Assembly (NCBI RefSeq): GCF_037055355.1
Contig: NZ_CP146350.1
Span: 7,463,001-7,527,000, forward strand
Direction: 5' to 3'
DNA length: 64,000 nt
From: Streptomyces sp. DG1A-41
GTDB taxonomy: Bacteria > Actinomycetota > Actinomycetes > Streptomycetales > Streptomycetaceae
Shown here piece by piece: positions 26,759 to 36,275 of the stretch. Position 1 is the stretch's first letter. Each line of letters opens with the position of its first letter. Below the pieces are notes generated by a model. It was not told the origin of the DNA, ran no database searches, and saw only the letters and a list, made by a program, of their open reading frames with translations. The position numbers and the translations under genes are program-made.

Positions 26759-27401
26759 CTCCCCCTGCCGGAATTCCGGCGCCGTCACGCGACGCCCGCG
26801 CGTGCGCTTCGACGGCTGGATCGCGGGCATGGGCACCTCCTCCGGCACACGGATCGTGGTCGGACACTGGCAGGGGTCACCCTTCGGAGCGTTCAGTGAC
26901 GTGATGCTGGAGCGGGCCGACGGGGACAGATTGCTGCTCGCCCCCACGCGGGAGACAGCGGACTTCATCAGCGGCACCTACGTCTTCGACACGGTCCGTG
27001 TCGTCCCGGTCGAGGTGAGTGTCACGGACTACGCCTGGACGGTCACCGCCGGGCCACTCGACCTGCGTTTCACCACCGGCCGGCGAGGGCTTGTGGGCTA
27101 CGCGCTGCGGACCGTGCCCGGCGCGCTCGCCCGCCGTCCGGCATGGAGCGCGCTGACGGACCGGCCCGCCCGCCTGCTGCTGCCCGGCGTGCGCACCCGC
27201 GGCAGCGCCGGCCGGGGTCGCCGGGCATGGTACGGCGCCCGGGACCTGCTGCCGATCCATGCCGCCTCGGCCCACTACGGGGGCGTGGACCTCGGGGCGA
27301 TGGCACCGGTCGAGCCGCCCGTGCGCTTCGGGTTCGGTTCGGCGCCGAGGAACCCCTCCGTCACCCGGGTCACGACGACGGTCGAACTCGGCACGGAGTG
27401 A
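26700..27401 (+). CDS. Conserved actinobacterial protein of unknown function
   Basis: The conserved part begins RVRFDGWIAGMGTSSG and runs through VVGHWQGSPFGAFSDVM to the C-terminus. I recall similar uncharacterised proteins in streptomycetes but no function. ATG 26700 is preceded by GGAAGGAG at six bases, an excellent ribosome site, and would overlap the DUF2071 gene by 59 bases. GTG 26802 is the alternative and matches where the conserved region starts. Co-transcription with the DUF2071 gene is likely. Confidence 0.65.
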   Translation: MYGSGPPGRVSGSASASLPDSPCRNSGAVTRRPRVRFDGWIAGMGTSSGTRIVVGHWQGSPFGAFSDVMLERADGDRLLLAPTRETADFISGTYVFDTVRVVPVEVSVTDYAWTVTAGPLDLRFTTGRRGLVGYALRTVPGALARRPAWSALTDRPARLLLPGVRTRGSAGRGRRAWYGARDLLPIHAASAHYGGVDLGAMAPVEPPVRFGFGSAPRNPSVTRVTTTVELGTE

Positions 27402-27449
27402 GGGCGCCTGGGCAGGGGTGCCCGGCCGGAACCTACGGAGGGATGTCCC

Positions 27450-27530
27450 TTGAGCAGAACCGGAGTGCGGGGGCCCGCCCACGCGCTCGCGGTCGCGCAC
27501 GGTGCCTTCAACATCGTGGGTGTGCGCGAG
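27450..27530 (+). pseudogene. Truncated N-terminus of a small membrane protein gene
   Basis: A TTG at 27450 has GGAGGG seven bases upstream and encodes VRGPAHALAVAHGAFNIVG, which resembles the first membrane segment of a common small actinobacterial membrane protein (ALALAHGAFNV pattern). After about 24 residues the sequence becomes non-hydrophobic and unrelated. The gene appears to have been cut by a rearrangement. Confidence 0.4.
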
Positions 27531-27944
27531 GCCGGGCCGCAGCGCCCTGCTGCGGAAGGCGTCGGTGACGCAGTCATCCAGCAACTGCTCGGCCAGAGCG
27601 CCAAGAAGCAGAGCGCATCGTCCGGGCTCACACCTTCGCCAAGGGGATGGAGATTGCCGGGGATTTGCCGGACGCGCAGTGGGCGGTGCTGGGTGGCGCC
27701 GCTCCGGGCGAGCGGCGGTACGGGCGGCTCCGCACGGCCGTCGGCTTCGTCTGCCTCGGCAGGCGGCGAGCAGGGCATGGTCGATCTCGTCGGCGGAGGG
27801 GACCGGGCGGTGACGTGCGGGAGCTGCGGACTCGGCCTCGGGGGGCGTCGTTCCCGCCATTCACCCCGGAAGTCTGCGCGCGGAAATGTCGCGTAGGTCA
27901 TGATACGACGCACGCCCGTTCGTATTCGGACTCTGGGAGCGCCC
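27531..27944. other. Rearranged spacer before the radical SAM gene
   Basis: The stretch has open frames on both strands, but none with a family signature. A short LPDAQWAVL (near 27660) looks like the start of an IS5-type transposase but is too short to call. It separates a truncated gene from an intact one and probably marks a deletion junction. Confidence 0.35.
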
Positions 27945-29750
27945 GTGTCGCGAAACGTTTCGTCGTCGTCCGTGCTCATCGAGAACCCGTCCGTGAAGTT
28001 CTCCAGCGCCCCCGAGCGCCCGCCCCTGCGCCACCTGGGCAGGCCCTCGCTGCGCCGCTCCGCCTCCGGCACCTGGCGCCGCGCCCGCGGGGAGATGCCC
28101 CGCGTTCTCCTCCTCGTCCCCTCCTACACCCGCGTCGTCGAACCCTCGCCCGAGCGCAGCAGCTTCCGCACCCTCGGCCTGGACACCTTCGAGGTGATGA
28201 AGCGCGCCGGGACCCCGATCGGCCTCTTACGCATCGCCGCAGGCGCCCGCCTCGCCGGGTTCGACGTCCGCATCGTCGACTCGCCCTTCGCCGGCTGGGA
28301 GCAGGAGCGCCGGGTCGTCGACCTCGGCGGCGGCAGCAGCCTCGTCCGCTACGGCCTCGACGACGCTCAACTGCGCGCCCTGATCGAGGACTTCGACCCG
28401 GACATCGTCGGCGTGCAGTGCATCTACACCGTGCAGTGGGGCAACGCCCGCGCCCTCGCCGACCTGGTCAAGGACATCGACCCGGCGATCGTGACCGTCA
28501 CCGGCGGCGCCCATCCAAGCGGCGACTGGCAGTACGCCGTACCGGACTCGCCGTTCGACCACGTCGTCATCAACGAGGCCGACCAGACCTTCACCGCCCT
28601 GCTCCAGGCGCTCACCGAGCCGGACGGCGACATCGACGCCGTCCCCGGGATCGCCTACCGGCGGGCCGACGGCGCCGTGGTGCGCACCACCGCCCGGTCG
28701 CCGTACATGCGGATCCTGCCCAAGCGGCAGGGCCTGGACGAGCGGCTCGGCATGATGCCGCTGCCCGACTTCGGCATGCTCGACATGCGCCAGTACGAGC
28801 AGCCGTACCACTCCTCGGGCAAGCGGGTGCGCGACCACGGCTCCTGGGCGCAGATCTTCTCCACCATCGGCTGCAACGTCGGCTGCGACTTCTGCTACAT
28901 CCCCATGGTGAACGGCCCCTGGCGGGCGCTGGGCACCGACTGGTTCGACCTGCACCTCGCCGAGATCCGCAAGCACGGCGTCACCGAGGTCCTCATCGAG
29001 GACGACCACCTCCTGCACGACCCGCTGTACGCGATGCGCGTCTTCGAGCTGCTGCGCAAGCACGACCTGCCGTGGGTCGAGGAGGGCGGCCTGAGCCTGT
29101 TCAACCTGGTGCTGCTGCACCTGGGCGAGAGGTTCGCCGCCGACATGGACGACGCCGAGCGGCGCAACCCCAACTTCCGCAACGTCCTCGCGGCGATGCG
29201 CTCCGGACTCACCTGCCGGGACCTGATCAAGGCGATGGCCGACGGCGGCTGCTACAGCGTCTACCTGGCCGTGGAGAGCGCCAACGAGGACAGCCTCGTC
29301 GAGTCCGGCAAGCCCCGCCTCAACGCCTTTCAGCAGGCTACCGGCGAGATCGTGGAGATGTTCACCGAGTACGGCATCCAGGTCACTGGCGGTTTTATGC
29401 TCGGCTTCGTCAACCCGCCCGAACAACGGGGCGGCGAGCCGTACATCGAGTCGCTGGAGCAGATCGAGAAGACCATCGACTACGCGGTCACGCTCATGGG
29501 CCACGGCATGGCCTACGCCAACCCGTTCATCGTCACGCCCCTGCCGGGCACGAAGATGTGGAACTTCCAGAAGGACTACGTCGTACGCCACTACGACAAC
29601 GGCTGGTCCCACGAGAAGGCGACCATGGCCACGGACAAGTGGAGCGCCGAGGACATCGAGCGGATGCGGCTGGAGCTGCTGGTGCGGGCCAACGGCCCCG
29701 ACAAGGTGACCGAAATGGTCCGCCGGGGCACCTGGCCGGTGGACGCATGA
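27945..29750 (+). CDS. B12-binding radical SAM protein
   Basis: This is a 601-residue enzyme. A basic N-terminal extension (about 50 residues) is followed by a Rossmann-like cobalamin-binding domain (PRVLLLVPSYTRVVEP to about 260, with IVTVTGGAHPSGDW). The radical SAM core has the [4Fe-4S] motif CNVGCDFC (Cys310, 314, 317) and FMLGFVNPPEQRG late in the barrel. Such proteins usually methylate unactivated carbon or rearrange a substrate; the substrate here is unknown. The GTG at 27945 is taken because GGGAG lies five bases upstream; ATG 28095 would start right at the B12 domain but has no spaced ribosome site. It is convergent with an EamA exporter, three bases apart. Confidence 0.85.
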   Translation: MSRNVSSSSVLIENPSVKFSSAPERPPLRHLGRPSLRRSASGTWRRARGEMPRVLLLVPSYTRVVEPSPERSSFRTLGLDTFEVMKRAGTPIGLLRIAAGARLAGFDVRIVDSPFAGWEQERRVVDLGGGSSLVRYGLDDAQLRALIEDFDPDIVGVQCIYTVQWGNARALADLVKDIDPAIVTVTGGAHPSGDWQYAVPDSPFDHVVINEADQTFTALLQALTEPDGDIDAVPGIAYRRADGAVVRTTARSPYMRILPKRQGLDERLGMMPLPDFGMLDMRQYEQPYHSSGKRVRDHGSWAQIFSTIGCNVGCDFCYIPMVNGPWRALGTDWFDLHLAEIRKHGVTEVLIEDDHLLHDPLYAMRVFELLRKHDLPWVEEGGLSLFNLVLLHLGERFAADMDDAERRNPNFRNVLAAMRSGLTCRDLIKAMADGGCYSVYLAVESANEDSLVESGKPRLNAFQQATGEIVEMFTEYGIQVTGGFMLGFVNPPEQRGGEPYIESLEQIEKTIDYAVTLMGHGMAYANPFIVTPLPGTKMWNFQKDYVVRHYDNGWSHEKATMATDKWSAEDIERMRLELLVRANGPDKVTEMVRRGTWPVDA

Positions 29751-29753
29751 GAC

Positions 29754-30683
29754 TCAGCCGGTTTCCCGGCTGCGGCGGCGGGCCGTGCGCAGCATCTCCG
29801 CCGAGGCCAGCATGGCACCTCCGGTGATCAGCACACAGGCGACGGCGACGGGCCAGCTCGCGTCGGCCCGTCCCGTCGCCACCAGCAGCCCCGTGGACAG
29901 CAGTGGGGCGAAGTACGACAAGGTGCCCAGCAGCCGGATGTCCCCGTGCTTGGTGCCGTGGTCCCACACGTAGAAGGCGCCGCCGACCGGCCCGAGCCCG
30001 AGGGCGAGCACCGCGGCCCACTGCCAGCCCTCGGGCCGCACGGTCGTCTCGAACAGCACATGGCACACGGCTGCGAGCAGGGCCGTGGCCAGGCAGAACA
30101 GGGCGACCAGGTCCGTCGGCACCTGCGGATAACGGCGGTTGGCCACGGAGTACGCCGACCACACCAGCGCGCAGACGCCCGCGGCGCCGTACCCCAGCAG
30201 GTACTCGGTTCTGAAATGCACTCCCTGCCCGCCGGTGACGAGCAGGAAGGTCCCGGCGAGCCCGAGCAGCGCCCCCGCCGTGTGCCACCAGCGCAGCCGC
30301 TCGTCGGGCAACAGCGCGGAGAACACCACGATCAGCAGCGGCCAAAGGTAGGCGATGAGTCCGGCGTCCACGGCGGGGGCGTTGCGCAGGGCGAGGAAGT
30401 AGAAGAAGTGGTAGCCGAACAGGCCGCCGATGCCCAGCGCCCAGGCCTCGGCGGGCAGTCCGCGCAGGGCGGTGCCGTGGCCGCGCAGCACCCGGGGCAG
30501 TCCGAGGAGGCCGCCCACCGCGAACGCCATCGCGGTCAGCTGGAAGGGCGGTATCCGTCCGGTCGACGTGGTGAACAGCGCCAGCGACGCCCACAGCAGC
30601 ACGGCCGCGGCGCCCAGGCCGGTGGCCCTGAGCCGGCGCGCCTGATCCTCCACGAGCTCTCCCGTCACTCCCTGGTCGGTCAC
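29754..30683 (-). CDS. EamA/DMT-family exporter (YddG-like)
   Basis: This 309-residue inner-membrane protein has ten hydrophobic segments forming two EamA repeats. It shows the YddG-like features FGYHFFYFLALRNAPAVDAGLIAYLWPLL-type order (helices 3-4) and AAGVCALVWSAYSVANRR. YddG-type carriers export aromatic amino acids or similar metabolites. The GTG start at 30683 lies six bases after a TACGAT box with no Shine-Dalgarno, fitting a leaderless transcript; a GTG ten codons in (30653) has GGGAG upstream and is an alternative. Confidence 0.85.
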   Translation of the reverse strand: MTDQGVTGELVEDQARRLRATGLGAAAVLLWASLALFTTSTGRIPPFQLTAMAFAVGGLLGLPRVLRGHGTALRGLPAEAWALGIGGLFGYHFFYFLALRNAPAVDAGLIAYLWPLLIVVFSALLPDERLRWWHTAGALLGLAGTFLLVTGGQGVHFRTEYLLGYGAAGVCALVWSAYSVANRRYPQVPTDLVALFCLATALLAAVCHVLFETTVRPEGWQWAAVLALGLGPVGGAFYVWDHGTKHGDIRLLGTLSYFAPLLSTGLLVATGRADASWPVAVACVLITGGAMLASAEMLRTARRRSRETG

Positions 30684-30689
30684 CGGGGC

Positions 30690-30695
30690 ATCGTA
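30690..30695 (-). promoter_or_regulatory. -10 box TACGAT for the EamA gene
   Basis: On the minus strand TACGAT is followed by GCCCCG and then the GTG start, which is the spacing expected for a leaderless mRNA. No convincing -35 is seen. Confidence 0.45.
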
Positions 30696-30757
30696 AGGAT
30701 GTGCGTCACACCCGCCCGCGCTTTCCGGACAGGGGAGTTGGCGTCTGCGGGCGGGGC

Positions 30758-31139
30758 GACCGGCGTCTGACTCGGCTCGTCGAGCGCCACGCCCCGCAAC
30801 TGCTCATACCGGTGGGCATCGGCCCGGACAGCGCCGTCACTCTGCTGATCACCATGGGAGACAACCCCGAGCGGCTGAACACCGAGGCGTCCTTCGCCGC
30901 TTTGTGTGTAGTCAGTCCCCATCGAGTACTCCTCGGGCCGTCGGAGCTCGCGTCGGCTCGACCACGGGGGCGACCGGCAGGCGAACGCGGCCCTGCACCG
31001 CATGGTGTTCACTCGGCTGCGCTTCGATTCCCGCACCCAGGCGTACTGCGAACGCCGCACCCAGGAGGGCAAGACCCGAGGTGAGATCATCCGATGCCTC
31101 AAGCGGTATGCCGCCCGAGAGGTCTTCAACCTGGTCAGG
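30758..31139 (+). mobile_element. IS110-family transposase, C-terminal remnant
   Basis: Two frames join into the C-terminal half of an IS110-type transposase (Transposase_20 domain). The first gives LVERHAPQLLIPVGIGPDSA, then ITMGDNPERLNTEASFAALC. After an extra C in the run near 30918-30921, the second gives VSPIEYSSG, LDHGGDRQANAALHRMVFT and EIIRCLKRYAAREVFNLV. The DEDD-containing N-terminal half is absent. The element is dead. IS110 elements lack long terminal repeats, and none were seen. It marks the edge of a rearranged region. Confidence 0.75.
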
Positions 31140-31381
31140 ACGGTATCTCGACCCCACCACAGGGGAGTCCGTGGCGAGCGTGGACACCACGGAACGGGAC
31201 GCGGTGGTGGACCACAGCGTCGACGTGGTCGGCAGCGGACAGGTACCACGCCACAACCAGGGCCGGTCACTTTGGTCGGCAGTGTCCGGACGGTTTTCGG
31301 CGTGGCTGTGCTCTCCCGCCTCCTCTGGCCAGTCCGGTAATGATCTACCCAAGACCTGCATATGCGTATATGGAACGCGCA

Positions 31382-31387
31382 TACGAT
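31382..31387 (+). promoter_or_regulatory. -10 box TACGAT for the penicillin-binding protein gene
   Basis: TACGAT is followed by seven bases and the GTG at 31395. No Shine-Dalgarno precedes either candidate start, so a leaderless transcript is likely. Confidence 0.4.
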
Positions 31388-31394
31388 CCGGCAT

Positions 31395-33053
31395 GTGAAC
31401 AGAGCTGCGAAGATCGGCCTTGCTGGTACGTGCACGGCGCTGGTCGTCCTGGGCGGAATCGGCGCCTACAACCTCGTGCATGCCATGACCTCCGGTCCCA
31501 GGGGTGACGCCCAGGCCAAGGCGGCGCGCACGTTCGACCCGTCGGCCGTGTCGAGTACGCCGCCGACGGACGCCGAAGCCGTCAAACTGACCCGCGCGTT
31601 CCTGGACAACTGGTCCAAGCAGCAGCTCGGCGGCGCGGCGGGCGACACCGACCTGCCGGACGCGGCCGCACAGGCACTGCGGGGATACGCGGATGGCCTG
31701 CACCTGAACAAGCTGTCGTTCGCACACCTCCGCTCGGAGGGGCCCTCGACGGTCACGCCCGGCGCCACCAAGGTCACCTTCGACGTCACCGCCCAGGTCG
31801 CGGATGGCGCCTGGCGCTACCCGAGCGCGGTGGCGGTACGCAAGAGCACCGACGGCGTGCTGGCGGTGCACTGGAACAACTCGGTGCTCTACCCAGGCCT
31901 GGGCGACGACCAGTCGCTGACCGCGGGCAAGCTGCCGGCCGACGCGACCACGGTGAAGGTGGTCGCCGGCGACGGAAAGACGAACTTGTCGAACTTCGCG
32001 TCCCTGCGGGACATCACGGCGACGATCCGCAAGAACGCCAAGCCCACCGGCGGGACCCCCGGTACGGGTGTGGCCGTGGTCGATGGCACCGGCGCGGGCG
32101 TCAGGACGCTGAAGGTCTTCTCCAAGGGGCGGGCTGCCGTCGTCAGGACCACGATCGACGCCCGTCTTCAGGCGGTGGCCGAGACCGCGGTGAAGGACGC
32201 TCATCTACAGGGCAAGCCCGCCGGGACGGTAGCGCTCGACTGGAGAACCGGCCACATCCTCGCGATCGCGCACACGGGTGCGGACGGCGACATCGCCATC
32301 AACGGCATCAAGTCGCCGGGCTCCACCATGAAGATCATTACCTCGGCGGCCCTGTTCGACCAGGCGGGTCTCACCCCGGACAGCCCCGCGCCCTGTACGG
32401 ACTCGCTCATGGCCAACAGCCAGACGTTCCACAACGATCCTGGGGTGAGGGCCAACCCCGGCTCCACGGTCGCCCAGGCGTTCGCCGTCTCCTGCAACAC
32501 CTCCTTCATCAAGGACGGCTTCCACTACCTCGTGCACGACGGCGATGCCTCCGCCCTGCACGACGAGGCGGTGAACGTCTTCGGCATGGGCAGTTGGTCC
32601 ATCGGCGGCGGCGTCGCCACCACCAACCCGAGCATCCCGCCGGACGTGCAGGGCGGCGACCAGGCGGCCCAGTTCATCGGCCAGGGCAAGGTCACGGCCA
32701 CACCGCTGTTCATGGCCTCGGTGGCGGCCACCGTGCGAGGCGTCGGCTTCGAACAGCCGATCATCCTGACCGGACAGCACCAGCAGACCGCACCCCACCC
32801 CATCTCCGCCCGCACGGCCGGCTACCTGCAGTCGATGATGCGCGGCGTGGCCACCAGCGGCACCGCCGCACCCCGGCTGGGCGGACTGGCGGGCGTCGGC
32901 GCCAAGACGGGCACCGCGGAGGAAGGCGACCACACCAACGGCTGGCTGACCGCCTACGACTCCCGCATCGCCGTCTCGTCCCTGGTCGAAGGCGGCAGCT
33001 CCGGCGTGGACTCCGCCGGATACGTCGTCCGCCACCTGCTGACCGGGAAGTAG
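31395..33053 (+). CDS. Penicillin-binding protein, transpeptidase with MecA_N-like domain
   Basis: This is a 552-residue cell-wall enzyme anchored by one N-terminal membrane helix (KIGLAGTCTALVVLGGIGAY). An NTF2-like MecA_N domain spans about 55-170, followed by a dimerisation-type linker region. The transpeptidase domain has the three active-site motifs: SPGSTMK with nucleophile Ser310 and Lys313, SCN at 366-368, and KTGTAE at 504. It should cross-link peptidoglycan outside the membrane. The short C-terminus stops soon after the KTG box. ATG 31362 would add 11 residues but lacks a ribosome site. Solitary PBPs of this class vary in beta-lactam affinity. Confidence 0.88.
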   Translation: MNRAAKIGLAGTCTALVVLGGIGAYNLVHAMTSGPRGDAQAKAARTFDPSAVSSTPPTDAEAVKLTRAFLDNWSKQQLGGAAGDTDLPDAAAQALRGYADGLHLNKLSFAHLRSEGPSTVTPGATKVTFDVTAQVADGAWRYPSAVAVRKSTDGVLAVHWNNSVLYPGLGDDQSLTAGKLPADATTVKVVAGDGKTNLSNFASLRDITATIRKNAKPTGGTPGTGVAVVDGTGAGVRTLKVFSKGRAAVVRTTIDARLQAVAETAVKDAHLQGKPAGTVALDWRTGHILAIAHTGADGDIAINGIKSPGSTMKIITSAALFDQAGLTPDSPAPCTDSLMANSQTFHNDPGVRANPGSTVAQAFAVSCNTSFIKDGFHYLVHDGDASALHDEAVNVFGMGSWSIGGGVATTNPSIPPDVQGGDQAAQFIGQGKVTATPLFMASVAATVRGVGFEQPIILTGQHQQTAPHPISARTAGYLQSMMRGVATSGTAAPRLGGLAGVGAKTGTAEEGDHTNGWLTAYDSRIAVSSLVEGGSSGVDSAGYVVRHLLTGK

Positions 33054-33068
33054 CCCACGACAATGTGA

Positions 33069-33527
33069 GTGAGGCACTGCGCGCTCCTCCGCCCGCCGGA
33101 TGATCAGGTCTCCCTCACCGGCGTGGAGGGTGTGTCGTTCGCGCAGGACTCCCACATCAACAAGAACACGTCCGCCGAGCTCGACCAGGAGATCGACGTC
33201 TACCGAGGCACGACGGCCGCGGACGTGATGAAGGACGTGGCGAAGGTTGTGGCCGCGTGCCCGAGCTACACGGACTCCGACACCCACAGCACAGTGAAGG
33301 TCACCGGCACCTCCACGACCGGGCTCGCAGACGAGGCATACACCATCACGCTCACCGACAGCGCCTGGGAGAGCGGCACCACGCTGATCGCCGCCCGCGT
33401 GGGAACGGCCGTCCTCAGCGTGCTGTCCACCGAGGGCAGCGACAACGGTGCCGCGAGCGCGAAGAAGCTCGCGGAGCACGTCCTGGCCTCTGTGAAGAGC
33501 AGGAGTGGTTCGGCCGGCCAGAGCTGA
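33069..33527 (+). pseudogene. Truncated sensor/lipoprotein domain (PknH-like), N-terminus lost
   Basis: From about VEGVSFAQDSHINK onward the sequence resembles the extracytoplasmic PknH-like or lipoprotein sensor domains of actinomycetes, ending AKKLAEHVLASVKSRSG. There is no signal peptide or lipobox; the first 20 residues are unrelated. The only start (GTG 33069) has no clear ribosome site. It lies 15 bases after the PBP gene. A 5'-truncated gene is more likely than a functional one. Confidence 0.4.
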
Positions 33528-33655
33528 CCAGCGCGGGACGCCGTCCGGTGAACCGGGAGGGAACTCTTGGTCATGGGTTCCTTTGGACGGCTGTTCGGGC
33601 GGAGCCCGCTGCCTAGCATGAGGCGGTCACGTACGGTACGACCCGGGAGGCCGGG

Positions 33656-34852
33656 ATGGTGTTGTCCGGCCTCAGGTGGAGGTCGCCGCGTCTGTGGGGT
33701 GTCGTCGGGCTCACCCTCGTGTGCTTGGCGGCCGGGGTGCTGGCCCTCTCGCACGGTGGTCGCCAGGCCCGCGCCGCCTCGGACGGGTTGCCGCACACGA
33801 CCGTGGAGGTGTCACCGGGCCGCTGTGGCCGCGGCTGGGACCATCCGGTGTCCGGTGTACAGGTCTTCGAGGTGCACAACACCTCCGACGGGCCCGCCGA
33901 GGTCTACCTGGAGGACCCGAAGAGCCAGGTCGTGTACGGCGAACTGGAGGACATCGGCCCCGGCACGACGCGCCCGCTGACCGTGCGCCTCGGCAAGGGG
34001 GCGTACGCCTTCAAGTGCGTGCCCGACGACGCCGACGCGGTCACCGGACCCACCGTCCGCATCACCAGCGGCCGCAGTGGCCCTGCGGTGGCCCCGGTCA
34101 CCGAGCACGACCTGATCCCGCCCGCGCTCGCCTACCAGAAGTGGGTCGGCGGCGGACTCGACCAGGTCCTGCGGCTGACGTCGATGCTGCGGGAGGCGAT
34201 CGACCGCGGCGACCTGGCCGGGGCCCGCGCCGCCTGGCTGCCGGCGCATCTGGAGTACGAGCGGCTCGGTGCCGCGTACGACGCGTTCGGCGACGCCGAC
34301 GGGGAGATCAACGGCACGGACGCGGGCCTTCCAGGCGGCGTCCACGACAAGGACCTCACCGGCTTCCACCGCATCGAGTACGGGCTGTGGCACGGTCAGT
34401 CGGCCGCCGACCTGCGTGTCCCGGCGGCCGGCCTGGTGAAGGCTGTCACCGCGCTGCGCGACACCTGGGCGCAGGCCCGCATGGACCCGGCTCAACTCGG
34501 GCTGCGGGCGCACGAGATCCTGGAGAACACCGTGCAGTTCGAGCTCACCGGGCGCACCGACTACGGCAGCGGCAGCAACCTCGCCACGGCCCGCGCCAAC
34601 CTCGACGGCACCCGGCAGGTGCTGTCCCGCCTGCGGCCCCTGCTCGCCACCCGGTACGGCGGACTGACCCGACTGGAGAAGGAGTTGGCCGCCGCGCAGG
34701 AGACTCTCGACGGCTTTCGCCACGGGGACGAGTGGACGCCTCTGGCGCGCTTGAGCCGTTCGCAGCGGGAGAGCGTCGACGCGGTCCTCGACGACCTGGT
34801 GGAACGGCTGGCGTCGGTCGCGACCCTGTGCGATCCGCGGAGGACGGTGTGA
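33656..34852 (+). CDS. efeO: EfeO iron-uptake periplasmic-type protein (cupredoxin plus M75/imelysin)
   Basis: This 398-residue exported protein starts at ATG 33656, with GGGAGG six bases upstream. A membrane or signal segment ([19 protein letters not shown]) is followed by a cupredoxin-like EfeO_N domain to about residue 150. The M75 imelysin-like domain is marked by [17 protein letters not shown] and [12 protein letters not shown], where the conserved His and Glu bind iron. EfeO passes ferrous or ferric iron to the permease EfeU in the EfeUOB system. It is translationally coupled to efeB. A TAGCAT -10 lies at 33614-33619. Confidence 0.9.
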   Translation: MVLSGLRWRSPRLWGVVGLTLVCLAAGVLALSHGGRQARAASDGLPHTTVEVSPGRCGRGWDHPVSGVQVFEVHNTSDGPAEVYLEDPKSQVVYGELEDIGPGTTRPLTVRLGKGAYAFKCVPDDADAVTGPTVRITSGRSGPAVAPVTEHDLIPPALAYQKWVGGGLDQVLRLTSMLREAIDRGDLAGARAAWLPAHLEYERLGAAYDAFGDADGEINGTDAGLPGGVHDKDLTGFHRIEYGLWHGQSAADLRVPAAGLVKAVTALRDTWAQARMDPAQLGLRAHEILENTVQFELTGRTDYGSGSNLATARANLDGTRQVLSRLRPLLATRYGGLTRLEKELAAAQETLDGFRHGDEWTPLARLSRSQRESVDAVLDDLVERLASVATLCDPRRTV

Positions 34853-36099
34853 GTACGGCAGAGCAGGAGGCCGGGATGGCCGGGCAGGACGGCGGGGTGG
34901 CCCGGCGCGGTTTCCTGCGCGGCGCGGCCCTCGCGGGCGCGGGACTCGCCGCAGGGGGTGCGGCCGCTCCTAGCACGGCCACCGCCGCGGCAACCCCCGC
35001 CGTCGCCCCGTTCCACGGCCCGCACCAGCAGTCGGTGCTCGCGGCACCGCGCCGGGTCAGCGCCTTCACCTCCTTCGACGTCACCGCCGAGAACCGCGCC
35101 GAGCTGACCGACCTGCTGCGCACGCTCACCGACCGCGCCCGCTTCCTGACCACGGGCGGAACACCGGAGCCGGTCGGCATCACCGGCCCGCCCGCCGATT
35201 CCGGCATCCTCGGCGACCGCCTGCCCGGCCGCGCACTGGCGGCGACCGTGGCCGTCGGCGCCGCGCTCTTCGACGACCGCTTCGGCCTCGCCGGGCTCAG
35301 GCCCCGCCGCCTGACCGCGATGCCCTCCTTCCCCGACGACGACCTTCAGCCGGACTGGTGCCACGGCGACCTCAGCCTCCAACTCCACGCCGACGACCCC
35401 GACACCGTGCTGCACGCCCTGCGCGACATCGCCCGGCACACCCGCGGCGGCATGCAGGCCCGCTGGCGCCTGGACGGCTTCAGCAGCCCGCCCCGCCCGT
35501 CCGGCACCCCGCGCAACCTGATGGGCTTCAAGGACGGCACCGCCAACCCGGACCCCACCGACGCCCGCGAGATGAACCGCCTGGTGTGGGTGGGCACGGG
35601 CACGGACGAACCGGACTGGGCGGCCGGCGGCAGCTACCAAGTGGTGCGGCTCATACGCATGCTGGTGGAGTTCTGGGACCGGGTGTCGCTGAGCGAGCAG
35701 GAGCGGATGTTCGGCCGCGCCCGCGAGTCCGGCGCACCGCTGGACGGCAACGCCGAGCACGACACGCCCGACTACGCCGGCGACCCCAAGGGCGACGTCA
35801 TCCCCCTGGACGCCCACATCCGGCTCGCCAACCCGCGCACCACCGCCACCACCGGCCAGCGCATCCTGCGCCGGGCCTACAACTACGACCGGGGCACGGA
35901 CAGCAACGGCAACCTCGACATGGGCCTGCTGTTCTGCTGTTACCAGCAGGATCTGGCGCGGCAGTTCGAGACGGTCCAGAAACGCCTTGCGGGCGAGCCG
36001 CTCACCGACTACATCAAGCCGTTCGGCGGCGGCTACTTCTTCGCCCTGCCCGGTGTGCGGGATTCCGCGGACTGGTACGGGCGCACTCTCCTCACCTGA
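34849..36099 (+). CDS. efeB: EfeB, Tat-exported DyP-type haem peroxidase
   Basis: This 416-residue protein overlaps efeO by four bases (GTGA). A twin-arginine signal is seen as [13 protein letters not shown] near residues 18-30. The DyP peroxidase signature GFKDG (226-230, catalytic Asp229) and the proximal haem ligand His323 in [10 protein letters not shown] are present. EfeB oxidises ferrous iron or takes iron from haem outside the cell, working with EfeO. The EfeU permease normally completes the set, but no efeU gene follows; the next gene is a phosphoesterase. It may be elsewhere in the genome. Confidence 0.92.
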   Translation: MSTAEQEAGMAGQDGGVARRGFLRGAALAGAGLAAGGAAAPSTATAAATPAVAPFHGPHQQSVLAAPRRVSAFTSFDVTAENRAELTDLLRTLTDRARFLTTGGTPEPVGITGPPADSGILGDRLPGRALAATVAVGAALFDDRFGLAGLRPRRLTAMPSFPDDDLQPDWCHGDLSLQLHADDPDTVLHALRDIARHTRGGMQARWRLDGFSSPPRPSGTPRNLMGFKDGTANPDPTDAREMNRLVWVGTGTDEPDWAAGGSYQVVRLIRMLVEFWDRVSLSEQERMFGRARESGAPLDGNAEHDTPDYAGDPKGDVIPLDAHIRLANPRTTATTGQRILRRAYNYDRGTDSNGNLDMGLLFCCYQQDLARQFETVQKRLAGEPLTDYIKPFGGGYFFALPGVRDSADWYGRTLLT

Positions 36100-36128
36100 A
36101 CCTGTCTGGACAACTTCCCTGGCCGACC

Positions 36129-36161
36129 GGTCAACAAGCGGTCAAAATCAGGTCCTGTTTC
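36129..36161 (+). promoter_or_regulatory. PHO-box-like direct repeats upstream of the phosphoesterase gene
   Basis: Three 11-base units lie end to end: GGTCAACAAGC (36129-36139), GGTCAAAATCA (36140-36150) and GGTCCTGTTTC (36151-36161). The 11-base period and the GGTCA core match the direct-repeat units bound by PhoP in Streptomyces (G-G/T-TCA). The block lies 115 bases before the start codon. Confidence 0.6.
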
Positions 36162-36275
36162 CCTGACCCGGTGTTCACTCAGCCGCCACCATCCCTCCGT
36201 CGGCATGCCGTCCGACGGGCGGAGGATCCGTGGCCGTATGGCTCAATAACGATCTCGCCCGGAGGGTGAACGAGC

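Noticed and set aside
27653..27700. LPDAQWAVL resembling the start of an IS5-type transposase
   Set aside because: Only nine residues match and nothing transposase-like follows.
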